64,000 nucleotides of DNA from Trochalopteron elliotii. Lineage: Eukaryota > Chordata > Aves > Passeriformes > Leiothrichidae. The stretch is from contig JANPWX010000076.1 in NCBI GenBank assembly GCA_024734555.1, positions 469,527 to 533,526 on the forward strand. Direction: 5' to 3'. Of the stretch, positions 57,701 to 62,672 are shown piece by piece; position 1 is the stretch's first letter, and each line of letters opens with the position of its first letter. The translations under genes and the position numbers were made by a program. The notes below the pieces were generated by a model, which worked only from the letters and a program-made list of their open reading frames with translations, searched no databases and was not told the origin of the DNA.

Positions 57701-60700
57701 AGCAGACCCCAGTGTAATATAATACACTTGAACAGACATTATGCTTTGCCAAAGACTGGGAATTTATTCTCATTGATCCAGTGGAAGGAGAGAGATTCTG
57801 AAACCATTTCACTTACCTTCTGTTCCTGTATTTGGGCCTTGACAACTTTGAATTCAGCAGATGGTGGTTTCTGATTAGCCACAAGATCTTCTGTATCAAT
57901 GAGCCAGCTAAGCAGAGATTCAAGGGCATCCTGAAATCTCCCACAGTGGAGGAGGGCTTCCTGCAATTGCGCAGCACGCTGGGCAACCTGAGAAAACAGC
58001 ACGGGATCTCACCTGTTCATCTTATTTCTATGAAATAATTAGTCAAAACCTGTAGAAAAACTGTCAATATCACTAATAAATACTCTTGTTTTTTTAACTA
58101 TTCATAACAGCACTATGTCACAATTCAGCATGAATCTCTCAGGGCTGGAGAAAAGAACAGACTAACTCCCAGCAAATCAGCCTGCTCTAGTAATTCCTTA
58201 CAAGTTACTCCTACTTTATATAGCTACAGTATTATGAAATATAGTGACGGGATGTTTGCATTTCAGATGGTCTTTATTTCCCTTATAGAAAGAATGAGCC
58301 AGGATATCAAAGTAGCAGCTCTTAATAAGGCCCAATAATGCCATTAGTGAGAAATAAAAATAGGAAAGGAGAAGGCAAATATGTGAACCACAGGTGTCTG
58401 GTTCTGCTGCATCACTTTTTCAGGAAGAGAGCAGAAAAAGATGAGCACCATTTTTACTCCCCACCCTTTCCATTTTCCAACAGCAGTTACTGCTGAAGGA
58501 AGACTTTCAAAAAGTACAGAAAAACATCTACGGCCAGTTCTTCAAAACAGTGGGACTTTCTGATGCCTCAAGTAATACAATCCTTAAGGTGCTCTAAAGG
58601 AAACATTCCACCGGCCACACAAAGCTGGGCTGTATCATTGCAGGTACAGGTACAACATTGTACATGAGCAAATACAACAAAGTGAAAAAACGTGCAAACA
58701 ATGACTAAAACTGGGACTGGATCTCCAGGGACCCCTTCCAACCCCAACCATTTCATGATTCTGGGAGTCTTTCCTGAATAAAAATCCAAGAGAGACCTTG
58801 AGAAAGTTTGGCAAAACCTTACAAATGACAGCAACACCTCTGGCTATTAGCAATATCTTATCCTTAGAATTACAAACAAAGTGTATGTGTAAAGCAAATG
58901 CAATTCATATTCTTAGTGAATATTTAATTTCCTGTATTTGGAAAGACATCAGCAAGCAAATAATCAAAAGACAGAACAGAACAAAAGCAGGCTAGTATAC
59001 AAGAAAACAACCTTCTTATTAAGAGTCTTCCATCGGGTGTTGACATCTTCCAGATCGTGTTCAAGGTTTTCTGTGTTGGTACTTTTGGCAGCACTCTGAA
59101 TAAGGCCCTGACCCAACCAATTTACTTCCTGTTGTTTAACTTGTAAGGGCTCAATTTCTTCTTTCTGGAATACCTGCAGTTGAAACCCAAGACAGACATG
59201 AAACATGATAACTTTCATTATAAAATGCATCTGGTGTTTACATGACAGTATACAACAAAAACATTGCTTAAAACTTGTGTCTAGAAGAAAGGAAGCCATT
59301 CCTTGTCAGGACCTTCCTAAAAAAGCATTAATAAATCTAAACAGATAGACTCAATCTAAACAGAGTAAATTCAATACATCATAGAAGGGGAAATGGCATA
59401 CATTTCCATGAGTAGTTTTAGATAGGAAGGAAAGGGACAGAGAAAAAGAGAGGCGGTGAAGTTTTGGGAGGTGAAAAATGAAAACTTCTGATAGAGGAAA
59501 AAAAAAAAGAAAAAAGACCGGAGAAACTCACCTGTTTAATTATCTGTCTATAAAATCTAACAAAAAATGGCACAGACCAGGAGAGACAAGTGGGCATTTT
59601 TTCCAAATTAGGACCAAAGCCAAAGTTTTAAGTCAGAGAAACAGTGAAGGAAGAGATATTTTAAGATCGGTTTAGGAGATTATAATGGTAGCAAGTGAGG
59701 AGGAGGCACTACAGATGCTGTTGAAACAATATCCCGGCAGACACCCAGGAAAATGCGCTTTAATTTAAAGGATACTCTTGCAAATTGCCAAGACTTTGAC
59801 CGTGCCCAACAACAGTTTGTGCAGTTTTGTGTTTGCTTTTTTTTACTCTTGCAGGTATTTAGGCTTTTTCAGATCCAGATTATTACCATTAGCAGCACCA
59901 ATGTAAATCTCCATTTGTATTCAGCAGCATTAAGCTGCACTGACACAAGTGTCAATGAGATCAGAAAATGGCCTGAAGCCCCTGAATTAATTACACAGGC
60001 CAGTGAAAAATAACCAATGAATAAACAATGCTAAAGAATGCTCAACTTTTGACCCTAAATCCTTCAATTTCTATAGCAGCATTCAGTAACAGTTTTGGTG
60101 TACACTTAGTGCATTCAAAGCAACCTTTCTCAGCATCCTGAAAAGCAGAGATCACTCTGAATGAATCAGCAACTCTCCTCTTTTGCACCAAACACACTGT
60201 GGCAAGTGGTTGCTTTTAAAGCTGCAGACCTCAGGTGGCTGAGCACACTTCCACCAGCTTGACAAGTTAATCTAGAAGCTACAGCAAACACACCAAACAT
60301 GAGGGGTAAAATAAATGAAGCATCCCTAAGAGATTTGTTCCTACAGACAAAAAAAAACCGCCAAAAATCTCTAAGACTGTGGTTACATGAAAACTGAGAG
60401 GGTGCAATGAGTTGGCTGCTCCAAGAAGAAGGAAAATGCTTGTGTGTTTCTTGACTGTAGGGTACAGAGGAGGCAGAATAATATTTCAACATAGAATCAA
60501 TAACAAGTTCTTCTTTTATGTGCCATAAAGTCTCATCTTTTGAGAACAATATCCTACCACAGAAGGGACTGATCTCCATAATCTGCCCTTTAAAAATGCA
60601 CACATTCTTTGTGGAGACAAGCTTAAAATAAATTACAATTATTGCTGAGGCCAAAGTTTACCAGAACAACTTAGCAACAAAGTTTGAAGTATCTCATATT

Positions 60701-62639
60701 TCAACCAGAGTGGGAAGAAAAAAATTACAGACCCGACAAACACCCTTTCCTTATTACAAAGCCTCCCTTACTCCCTTACCTCATCCACCACTCACAAAGC
60801 ACTGCAAGATCCTGTGCTTGTAAAATACTACCGTAAGGTCAGATCTGCTTTCTGGCAGACAAATGCAAAAGGCAGCTTTCAGAAGAGGCGGTGAGCCTTT
60901 AATCTGCTTGCTTTGGAAACCACAACCATCTGATACTGTTGCTTATACCTTGATGAGTAAGGCTGCTCAGCCTGAACACATGGGCCGGAGCTGCCCTTTG
61001 AATGGCATTGCCTGGGACCGCGCTCAGCGCAGACACCGAGCACCAGCACAGAGCACGGAGGAGGCATTCCACGTCGGGAGTAACAGGCACCAGCTGGGCA
61101 ATAACAACCCTGCTCTAAACAGCTGGAGTCATAATCACCCCCTCAGACTTGCCCCCAGTTCACTTCCCACACCGACTATTTCAGCTATTTTGGATACCCC
61201 ATGTGTGCTACAAATGACACTGATCACTACATCTGCCTAATTAATTTTTTTTTAAGTTACGGTTTTGCAATAATGGCAAAACTTAAGAGTTTTAAACAAA
61301 TATCTTTACGGTTATATTACAACTATTTCACAGATCTGTGGAATTTTTTTTTTCTAATTACCTTGTTGGACAAGAGGCCATTGCAGACTGTATCCAAGGT
61401 GTCTTGGATGCCAGTAGTCCAGATGTTGCCTTTATTTCTCTCTGGGAAAACTTTTGGGCAGTTTACAGTACTATCTAATTCAAGCTGTTGAACAGAAAAT
61501 GCCATTTCATTTGAGCCTGTACATGCTACACTGCATTCCTCCATATCAGATAAAATTTCATATTTTGCAAAATCCAAGTCACTAGTATTTACAGCAGCAT
61601 TAGTGTAATAAACATCTACATGAGGAGATACATCGTCCACACAATCCTCCTCTACTGTTGTGACTCGTATTTCAGTTTTTTCATGGACTTCATATGCATT
61701 TTCCACTTCATTTTTGTCAGGGGTAATACTTCTTCCATCACCCTGAAGAGGATCTTCATGTGACAGAATTTTCTCTTTGAAACCTTGTAAGTGAGAGTAT
61801 TTCCCCTCCATGTCTTCCTGATCACTCTCAGCATTGTTTTCTTTTACTTTTCCAGAGGGTAAAATGTCATGCAAAGCCAGCCTGCAGTTTTCTTTGACAG
61901 GGACACTCATGCTTGCAAGCAGTGGGGTTTGCTGCTCTCTGCAAATTGTTGGGATATATGGTCTGAATTGACCTACTACATGGATATCTTCTGCAGAAGA
62001 CAGACTTTGTATTTGAGTTTGGTCCCCTGCTAACAGTGTATCTTGTTTATCTTCCCTTTCTGTTGGAGGGCTGCATAAACCAGAATCATCCTCTTCCGAG
62101 GTAAGAGAATTCGTACCCCATTTGCATTTGCCTAGTCTAGCTGCCTCTGACAGATCAGCAGTTTCATTAAAGGAGCTTTCACTTCTATTAGCGTAATCTG
62201 GAAAGCTGGGTGGAACAAGCATTCTCCACGATCGTCTGTGCTCCTTCTTTTCAGTGTGAGACTTGCCTTTGGGCAGCCCAGCTGTCCGAATTATATCGCT
62301 GTTCAGTTTAAGAGCATCAAAGATCATTTTTTCATCTAACTTGTTAGCTTCACGGCTTCGAAGCTCAAAAACACTGGAAGAAGTAAGAGCACCATTGGAG
62401 CACAAAGTACTGATGTCCAGTGTTCTGTGACTGTAGGGTAAGGTCCGGTCTGTGAAATGCCTCGAGGAGAGGCTGCCCTTGGAGCCTGAATCAATCTGTT
62501 CATTCAGCCGCACAGTGTCATAGATAGACCTCTGGGGAACGTAGCAGTCTTCAATATTTAGATCTTCATCTTCTTCCCCTTTGCCAACACATGGAGGATT
62601 CTGACGTAGACAGTCTGGCCTGCTGAGTGGCTTCCCCAT
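668..62639 (-). CDS. DST: DST (dystonin) 3' half: spliced CDS of an internal-promoter isoform, 40 exons, C-terminus off the window
   Basis: Dystonin is a spectraplakin that crosslinks actin, intermediate filaments and microtubules. The part here encodes a 426-aa isoform-specific N-terminus, about 16.5 spectrin repeats (residues ~427-2276), two EF-hands (loops 2311-2322 and 2347-2358) and a GAS2 domain (~2383-2452). Residue numbers count from the ATG at 62639-62637. Exons were placed by hand from AG/GT sites and phase; all junctions keep one open frame, and the joined protein agrees with my memory of vertebrate DST throughout, apart from the first exon. Longer dystonin isoforms would enter at the exon at 59012-59173 from exons lying above coordinate 64000. 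The last 3' exons lie below coordinate 1. MACF1 is the only serious alternative; the C-terminal cassette and EF-hand wording argue against it. Exons are listed separately below and numbered 1-39 plus the microexon. Confidence 0.95.
2118..2235 (-). CDS. DST: DST exon 38: second part of GAS2 domain (39 aa)
   Basis: Acceptor TTGCAG|TTTGGT, donor CGTG|GTATGT, 118 nt, ending one base into the next codon. [20 protein letters not shown], then the family hallmark [12 protein letters not shown] and KNDPCR. The split codon becomes Val when joined to exon 39. The next intron (737-2117) shows no gene. Confidence 0.98.
4988..5091 (+). repeat. A-rich low-complexity tract (U/G-rich in the DST transcript)
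   Basis: About 100 bases of A runs broken by C and G (aaaagaaaaaaag, aaaccaaccaaccaaac and similar). In the transcript it reads as U runs with GG and lies 20-123 bases after the microexon donor. Confidence 0.95.
5111..5128 (-). CDS. DST: DST 18-nt microexon: FFLGNQ insertion in GAS2 domain
   Basis: Acceptor TTATCAG|TTCTTC, donor CAG|GTATAA, exactly 18 nt, phase 0. It adds FFLGNQ between NKYR and FGDSQQ. A strong pyrimidine tract and a branch-like CTAAT lie just upstream. I recall the same six residues in mammalian DST and MACF1 isoforms. Skipping leaves an intact GAS2 reading (NKYRFGDSQQ), closer in length to GAS2 itself, so it is a cassette. The next intron (2236-5110), 2.9 kb, starts with a U/G-rich tract and has no gene. 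Confidence 0.92.
5975..6049 (-). CDS. DST: DST exon 37: first part of GAS2 (GAR) domain (25 aa)
   Basis: Acceptor TTGCAG|GTTACA, donor AGG|GTAAGT, 75 nt, phase 0. Residues 2383-2407, [20 protein letters not shown] to NKYR, with the CxC pair typical of the GAS2 fold (metal-binding cysteines in the family, from memory). GAS2 binds the microtubule lattice. The next intron (5129-5974) shows nothing recognised apart from the signals next to the microexon. Confidence 0.97.
6211..6365 (-). CDS. DST: DST exon 36: EF-hand 2
   Basis: Acceptor GTTGCAG|AGTTCC, donor GAG|GTACGT, 155 nt. Completes Lys2331, then residues 2332-2382. The calcium loop [12 protein letters not shown] (2347-2358) has all ligand positions intact, so both EF-hands look able to bind calcium. 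[16 protein letters not shown] leads into the GAS2 domain. The next intron (6050-6210) is 161 bp. Confidence 0.98.
7850..8012 (-). CDS. DST: DST exon 35: EF-hand 1
   Basis: Acceptor GTTAAG|CTGAGA, donor TCAA|GTAAGT, 163 nt, ending one base into Lys2331. Residues 2277-2330, [20 protein letters not shown] then the canonical calcium loop [12 protein letters not shown] (2311-2322) with Asp1, Asp3, Asp5, Gly6, Ile8 and Glu12 all present. The next intron (6366-7849) shows nothing recognised except a G-rich stretch near 6626-6650. Confidence 0.98.
8332..8495 (-). CDS. DST: DST exon 34: end of linker and last helix of spectrin repeat 16
   Basis: Acceptor TAACAG|GAAAGC, donor GAG|GTCAGA, 164 nt. Completes Arg2222, then residues 2223-2276: [20 protein letters not shown] (flexible) and [20 protein letters not shown] (helix). 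It closes the rod before the EF-hands. The next intron (8013-8331) is 319 bp and featureless. Confidence 0.97.
9297..9426 (-). CDS. DST: DST exon 33: helix B of spectrin repeat 16 and start of basic linker
   Basis: Acceptor TTGCAG|ACATTC, donor GGAA|GTAAGT, 130 nt, ending one base into Arg2222. Residues 2179-2221, [20 protein letters not shown] then [20 protein letters not shown]. The latter half is basic and Pro-rich and breaks the helical pattern. The next intron (8496-9296) shows nothing recognised. Confidence 0.96.
10052..10240 (-). CDS. DST: DST exon 32: end of repeat 15, helix A of spectrin repeat 16 (63 aa)
   Basis: Acceptor GTCAAG|GTCTTA, donor CAG|GTAAGG, 189 nt, phase 0. Residues 2116-2178, [19 protein letters not shown] then [19 protein letters not shown]. 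The next intron (9427-10051) shows nothing recognised. Confidence 0.97.
11078..11221 (-). CDS. DST: DST exon 31: helices B/C of spectrin repeat 15 (48 aa)
   Basis: Acceptor TTTTAG|GAATTT, donor GAG|GTCAGT, 144 nt, phase 0. Residues 2068-2115, [20 protein letters not shown] and [15 protein letters not shown]. The next intron (10241-11077) shows nothing recognised. Confidence 0.97.
14651..14779 (-). CDS. DST: DST exon 30: helix A of spectrin repeat 15 (43 aa)
   Basis: Acceptor CAACAG|GCAGAA, donor AGG|GTAAGC, 129 nt, phase 0. Residues 2025-2067, [20 protein letters not shown]. The next intron (11222-14650), 3.4 kb, shows no gene. Confidence 0.97.
15955..16149 (-). CDS. DST: DST exon 29: remainder of spectrin repeat 14 (65 aa)
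   Basis: Acceptor GTCTAG|GTTTTC, donor CAG|GTAGAG, 195 nt, phase 0. Residues 1960-2024, [20 protein letters not shown] and [19 protein letters not shown]. The next intron (14780-15954) shows nothing recognised. Confidence 0.97.
17569..17728 (-). CDS. DST: DST exon 28: helix A of spectrin repeat 14
   Basis: Acceptor CTCTCAG|ACAAAA, donor AAG|GTAGTT, 160 nt. Completes Arg1906, then residues 1907-1959, [20 protein letters not shown]. The CR1 3' end sits about 79 bases before this acceptor. The next intron (16150-17568) shows nothing recognised. Confidence 0.97.
17756..17767 (+). repeat. (CA)6 microsatellite
   Basis: Short CA run between the CR1 3' end and the exon 28 acceptor; read as UG repeats in the transcript, next to the pyrimidine tract. 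Confidence 0.85.
17807..18475 (-). mobile_element. CR1 LINE, 5'-truncated copy
   Basis: Reads from the 3' end at 17807 (tagaatcatgg..., the complement of the CR1 tail) through gagtccaacc, ...tccagggatag, ...cagagaag and on to ...tcatgttcagctgg near 18440. This is the familiar avian CR1 3' region on the minus strand. The right edge is approximate. No intact reverse transcriptase frame remains. It fills most of the intron between exons 27 and 28. Confidence 0.93.
18685..18854 (-). CDS. DST: DST exon 27: remainder of spectrin repeat 13
   Basis: Acceptor ATATAG|GAATTC, donor AAAG|GTAAAT, 170 nt, ending two bases into Arg1906. Residues 1850-1905, [20 protein letters not shown] and [14 protein letters not shown]. 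The next intron (17729-18684) is mostly one CR1 copy. Confidence 0.97.
22389..22508 (-). CDS. DST: DST exon 26: helix A of spectrin repeat 13 (40 aa)
   Basis: Acceptor CTTTAG|TTCCAT, donor AAG|GTGAGT, 120 nt, phase 0. Residues 1810-1849, [20 protein letters not shown]. The next intron (18855-22388), 3.5 kb, has a T12 run (19949-19960) and no gene. Confidence 0.97.
24154..24360 (-). CDS. DST: DST exon 25: remainder of spectrin repeat 12 (69 aa)
   Basis: Acceptor TCCAAG|GTTTTT, donor CAG|GTAATG, 207 nt, phase 0. Residues 1741-1809, [20 protein letters not shown] and [12 protein letters not shown]. The next intron (22509-24153) shows nothing recognised. Confidence 0.97.
24580..24735 (-). CDS. 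DST: DST exon 24: helix A of spectrin repeat 12 (52 aa)
   Basis: Acceptor TTACAG|ACCAAA, donor AAG|GTATGT, 156 nt, phase 0. Residues 1689-1740, [18 protein letters not shown]. The next intron (24361-24579) is 219 bp. Confidence 0.97.
26068..26238 (-). CDS. DST: DST exon 23: remainder of spectrin repeat 11 (57 aa)
   Basis: Acceptor ATTTAG|GAACTC, donor AAA|GTATGT, 171 nt, phase 0. Residues 1632-1688, [19 protein letters not shown] and [16 protein letters not shown]. The next intron (24736-26067) shows nothing recognised. Confidence 0.96.
27555..27616 (+). repeat. 62-bp perfect duplication, copy 1 (likely template)
   Basis: Identical over 62 bases to 28637-28698, 1082 bp away in the same intron and orientation. 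It ends in an A-rich stretch (aaaaaaacaaataaataa). It has no flanking direct repeat of its own. Confidence 0.97.
28637..28698 (+). repeat. 62-bp perfect duplication, copy 2 (inserted copy)
   Basis: Exact copy of 27555-27616. It sits between two copies of tagtccttctta at 28628-28639 and 28706-28717; widening these to agcc-nn-tagtccttctta gives 16 matches in 18. This looks like an insertion that duplicated its target. Confidence 0.95.
29160..29288 (-). CDS. DST: DST exon 22: helix A of spectrin repeat 11 (43 aa)
   Basis: Acceptor ATTTAG|GCTCAA, donor ATG|GTAAGT, 129 nt, phase 0. Residues 1589-1631, [20 protein letters not shown]. The next intron (26239-29159), 2.9 kb, carries the perfect 62-bp duplication. 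Confidence 0.96.
29777..29974 (-). CDS. DST: DST exon 21: remainder of spectrin repeat 10 (66 aa)
   Basis: Acceptor TTGTAG|GTGCTA, donor CAG|GTGAAC, 198 nt, phase 0. Residues 1523-1588, [16 protein letters not shown] and [19 protein letters not shown]. The next intron (29289-29776) shows nothing recognised. Confidence 0.97.
31551..31580 (+). repeat. 15-bp tandem duplication
   Basis: taggagatagaaata followed directly by aaggagatagaaata, one mismatch. Both are in the intron after exon 20. Confidence 0.9.
32235..32390 (-). CDS. DST: DST exon 20: helix A of spectrin repeat 10 (52 aa)
   Basis: Acceptor CTGTAG|CACAAG, donor CAT|GTATGT (T at the last exon base), 156 nt, phase 0. Residues 1471-1522, [20 protein letters not shown]. 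The next intron (29975-32234), 2.3 kb, has a 15-bp tandem pair at 31551-31580 and no gene. Confidence 0.95.
33194..33367 (-). CDS. DST: DST exon 19: remainder of spectrin repeat 9 (58 aa)
   Basis: Acceptor CCATAG|CAATTT, donor CAG|GTAAAT, 174 nt, phase 0. Residues 1413-1470, [20 protein letters not shown] then [12 protein letters not shown]. The next intron (32391-33193) shows nothing recognised. Confidence 0.96.
34264..34365 (-). CDS. DST: DST exon 18: helix A of spectrin repeat 9 (34 aa)
   Basis: Acceptor TTTCAG|GCGTTA, donor AAG|GTATGA, 102 nt, phase 0. Residues 1379-1412, [20 protein letters not shown]. The next intron (33368-34263) shows nothing recognised. Confidence 0.95.
35545..35583 (+). 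repeat. AAAC-rich simple repeat
   Basis: Runs of aaac and aaaac, about 40 bases, located just left of a CR1 remnant. Could be the tail of an old retroposon or slippage product. Confidence 0.85.
35620..35690 (-). mobile_element. CR1 3'-end remnant
   Basis: Contains gttggaagagacctttaaag followed by atcatct and tacaacccctgctg, matching the CR1 3' region seen at 17830-17880. Short and diverged; edges are approximate. Confidence 0.75.
36330..36431 (-). CDS. DST: DST exon 17: helix C of spectrin repeat 8, start of repeat 9 (34 aa)
   Basis: Acceptor TTGCAG|CTAAAT, donor CAG|GTAAGA, 102 nt, phase 0. Residues 1345-1378, [19 protein letters not shown]. The next intron (34366-36329) contains an AAAC-rich run (about 35545-35583) and a CR1 remnant (about 35620-35690). 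Confidence 0.95.
37177..37299 (-). CDS. DST: DST exon 16: helix B of spectrin repeat 8 (41 aa)
   Basis: Acceptor TTGTAG|GCTGCT, donor GAG|GTATGG, 123 nt, phase 0. Residues 1304-1344, [20 protein letters not shown] to KSIDE. The next intron (36432-37176) shows nothing recognised. Confidence 0.95.
37975..38201 (-). CDS. DST: DST exon 15: end of spectrin repeat 7, start of repeat 8
   Basis: Acceptor GTTTAG|CTGTTC, donor GAG|GTCAGT, 227 nt. Residues 1229-1303, [13 protein letters not shown] then [15 protein letters not shown]. The next intron (37300-37974) shows nothing recognised. Confidence 0.96.
38550..38781 (-). CDS. DST: DST exon 14: start of spectrin repeat 7
   Basis: Acceptor CCTAG|TTCCAT, donor AAAG|GTAATA, 232 nt, ending one base into Ala1228. 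Residues 1151-1227, [19 protein letters not shown] then the proline pair [12 protein letters not shown]. Helix A lacks the usual Trp. The next intron (38202-38549) is 348 bp and featureless. Confidence 0.95.
40371..40414 (+). repeat. 15-bp minisatellite, about three copies
   Basis: cttagtatgttgata, tttagtatgttgata and cttagtatgttgct in direct tandem, differing at one or two positions. Confidence 0.95.
40615..40629. repeat. (TA)n microsatellite
   Basis: Short run of alternating T and A in the intron after exon 13. Confidence 0.85.
41651..41854 (-). CDS. DST: DST exon 13: remainder of spectrin repeat 6 (68 aa)
   Basis: Acceptor TTATAG|CAACTG, donor CAG|GTACCA, 204 nt, phase 0. Residues 1083-1150, [20 protein letters not shown] through DEAISQCTQ. 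The next intron (38782-41650), 2.9 kb, holds a 15-bp minisatellite (40371-40414) and a TA run (40615-40629). Confidence 0.95.
44614..44832 (-). CDS. DST: DST exon 12: end of spectrin repeat 5, helix A of repeat 6 (73 aa)
   Basis: Acceptor TTGCAG|AAAAAA, donor AGG|GTAAGT, 219 nt, phase 0. Residues 1010-1082, with [13 protein letters not shown] and the tryptophan-rich [16 protein letters not shown]. The next intron (41855-44613), 2.8 kb, shows no gene. Confidence 0.96.
45624..45638. repeat. T15 homopolymer
   Basis: Fifteen consecutive T in the intron after exon 11. No retroposon body was recognised beside it. Confidence 0.9.
46582..46689 (-). CDS. DST: DST exon 11: helix B of spectrin repeat 5 (36 aa)
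   Basis: Acceptor TTCAAG|GCTTTT, donor AAG|GTAAAG, 108 nt, phase 0. Residues 974-1009, [20 protein letters not shown] then [15 protein letters not shown]. The next intron (44833-46581) contains a T15 run at 45624-45638 and nothing else recognised. Confidence 0.95.
46873..46992 (-). CDS. DST: DST exon 10: helix A of spectrin repeat 5 (40 aa)
   Basis: Acceptor GTTTAG|TTTGAT, donor AAG|GTAAAA, 120 nt, phase 0. Residues 934-973, [19 protein letters not shown]. The next intron (46690-46872) is 183 bp. Confidence 0.95.
50620..50826 (-). CDS. DST: DST exon 9: remainder of spectrin repeat 4 (69 aa)
   Basis: Acceptor TTCCAG|GAGCTG, donor CAG|GTAATC, 207 nt, phase 0. Residues 865-933, containing [15 protein letters not shown] and [15 protein letters not shown]. 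The next intron (46993-50619), 3.6 kb, is the longest here; it has an A14 run at 47744-47757 and no gene. Confidence 0.96.
51804..52045 (-). CDS. DST: DST exon 8: end of spectrin repeat 3 and start of repeat 4
   Basis: Acceptor TTTTAG|GTGATG, donor AAA|GTAGGT, 242 nt. Completes Gly784, then residues 785-864 with [15 protein letters not shown] (end of repeat 3) and [16 protein letters not shown] (helix A of repeat 4). The next intron (50827-51803) shows nothing recognised. Confidence 0.95.
53198..53282 (-). CDS. DST: DST exon 7: middle of spectrin repeat 3 (28 aa)
   Basis: Acceptor CATAG|GATCTT, donor ACAG|GTGAGA, 85 nt, ending one base into a Gly codon. Residues 756-783, with [19 protein letters not shown] forming helix B. 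The next intron (52046-53197) shows nothing recognised. Confidence 0.93.
53457..53783 (-). CDS. DST: DST exon 6: end of spectrin repeat 2 and start of repeat 3 (109 aa)
   Basis: Acceptor ATATAG|GCCCTA, donor CTG|GTATTT, 327 nt, phase 0. Residues 647-755. Unlike most of its neighbours it spans a repeat boundary in one exon: the end of repeat 2 ([13 protein letters not shown]) runs into helix A of the next ([13 protein letters not shown]). The next intron (53283-53456) is 174 bp. Confidence 0.95.
54037..54196 (-). CDS. DST: DST exon 5: first part of spectrin repeat 2
   Basis: Acceptor GGTAG|GAACCG, donor AAA|GTAAGA, 160 nt. The first base completes Arg593; residues 594-646 include [15 protein letters not shown]. 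The next intron (53784-54036) is short and featureless. Confidence 0.95.
56359..56525 (-). CDS. DST: DST exon 4: second part of spectrin repeat 1
   Basis: Acceptor TGTAG|CTTCTG, donor CAG|GTACTT, 167 nt, ending two bases into an Arg codon. Residues 538-593, with the helix C signature [15 protein letters not shown]. The next intron (54197-56358) holds a short TA-rich run near 55808 and nothing else recognised. Confidence 0.95.
57817..57987 (-). CDS. DST: DST exon 3: first part of spectrin repeat 1 (57 aa)
   Basis: Acceptor TCTCAG|GTTGCC, donor AAG|GTAAGT, phase 0. Residues 481-537, helix A with [12 protein letters not shown]. Pairs with exon 4. The next intron (56526-57816) shows nothing recognised. 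Confidence 0.96.
58715..58765 (+). mobile_element. CR1 3'-end remnant
   Basis: ggatctccagggaccccttc then caaccccaaccatttcatga and ttctggg, the 3' terminus of CR1 in plus orientation. The start is uncertain; older CR1-derived sequence may extend to the left. Confidence 0.75.
59012..59173 (-). CDS. DST: DST exon 2: second half of a spectrin repeat (54 aa)
   Basis: Acceptor CTGCAG|GTATTC, donor AAG|GTTGTT, phase 0 at both ends. It encodes residues 427-480, [10 protein letters not shown] to WKTLNKK, typical of the later helices of a spectrin repeat with the conserved RWKTL. The first helix must come from exons above the window in long isoforms, so the short isoform begins mid-repeat. The next intron (57988-59011) carries a CR1 3' fragment at about 58715-58765. 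Confidence 0.95.
61362..62639 (-). CDS. DST: DST exon 1: isoform-specific first coding exon, 426 aa, starts MGKPLSRP
   Basis: A 1278-nt open frame from ATG 62639-62637 to donor AAG|GTAATT (GT at 61361-61360), phase 0. The start is chosen over a GTG five codons upstream because it is the first ATG in frame after a stop, and its context is strong (A at -3, G at +4). MGKPLSRP fits N-myristoyltransferase substrates (Gly2, Ser6, basic 7). The rest is acidic, Ser-rich and without a recognised domain. It includes [13 protein letters not shown] near residues 30-42, a short helix-prone [16 protein letters not shown] (100-115) and DSGLCS (185-190). [10 protein letters not shown] feels familiar from predicted spectraplakin isoforms, but I cannot confirm this. 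The following intron (59174-61361) holds a GC-richer patch at 60930-61180 and otherwise nothing recognised. Confidence 0.88.
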
Positions 62640-62672
62640 GTTGAAAGTATTCACACAAGTATACCTCCGTTT

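Noticed and set aside
60166..60654. 162-codon open frame on the minus strand in the intron after exon 1
   Set aside because: No recognisable family, no splice sites in phase with the gene, and low-complexity codon content typical of chance frames.
60863..61240. 125-codon open frame on the plus strand in the GC-richer patch
   Set aside because: Chance length in GC-richer DNA; no homology recognised and no supporting signals.
62640..62654. In-frame GTG five codons before the exon 1 ATG, which would lengthen the protein
   Set aside because: GTG is a rare vertebrate start, its use would need a weak non-ATG event, and the ATG at 62639 has a strong context with an in-frame stop 33 nt upstream.
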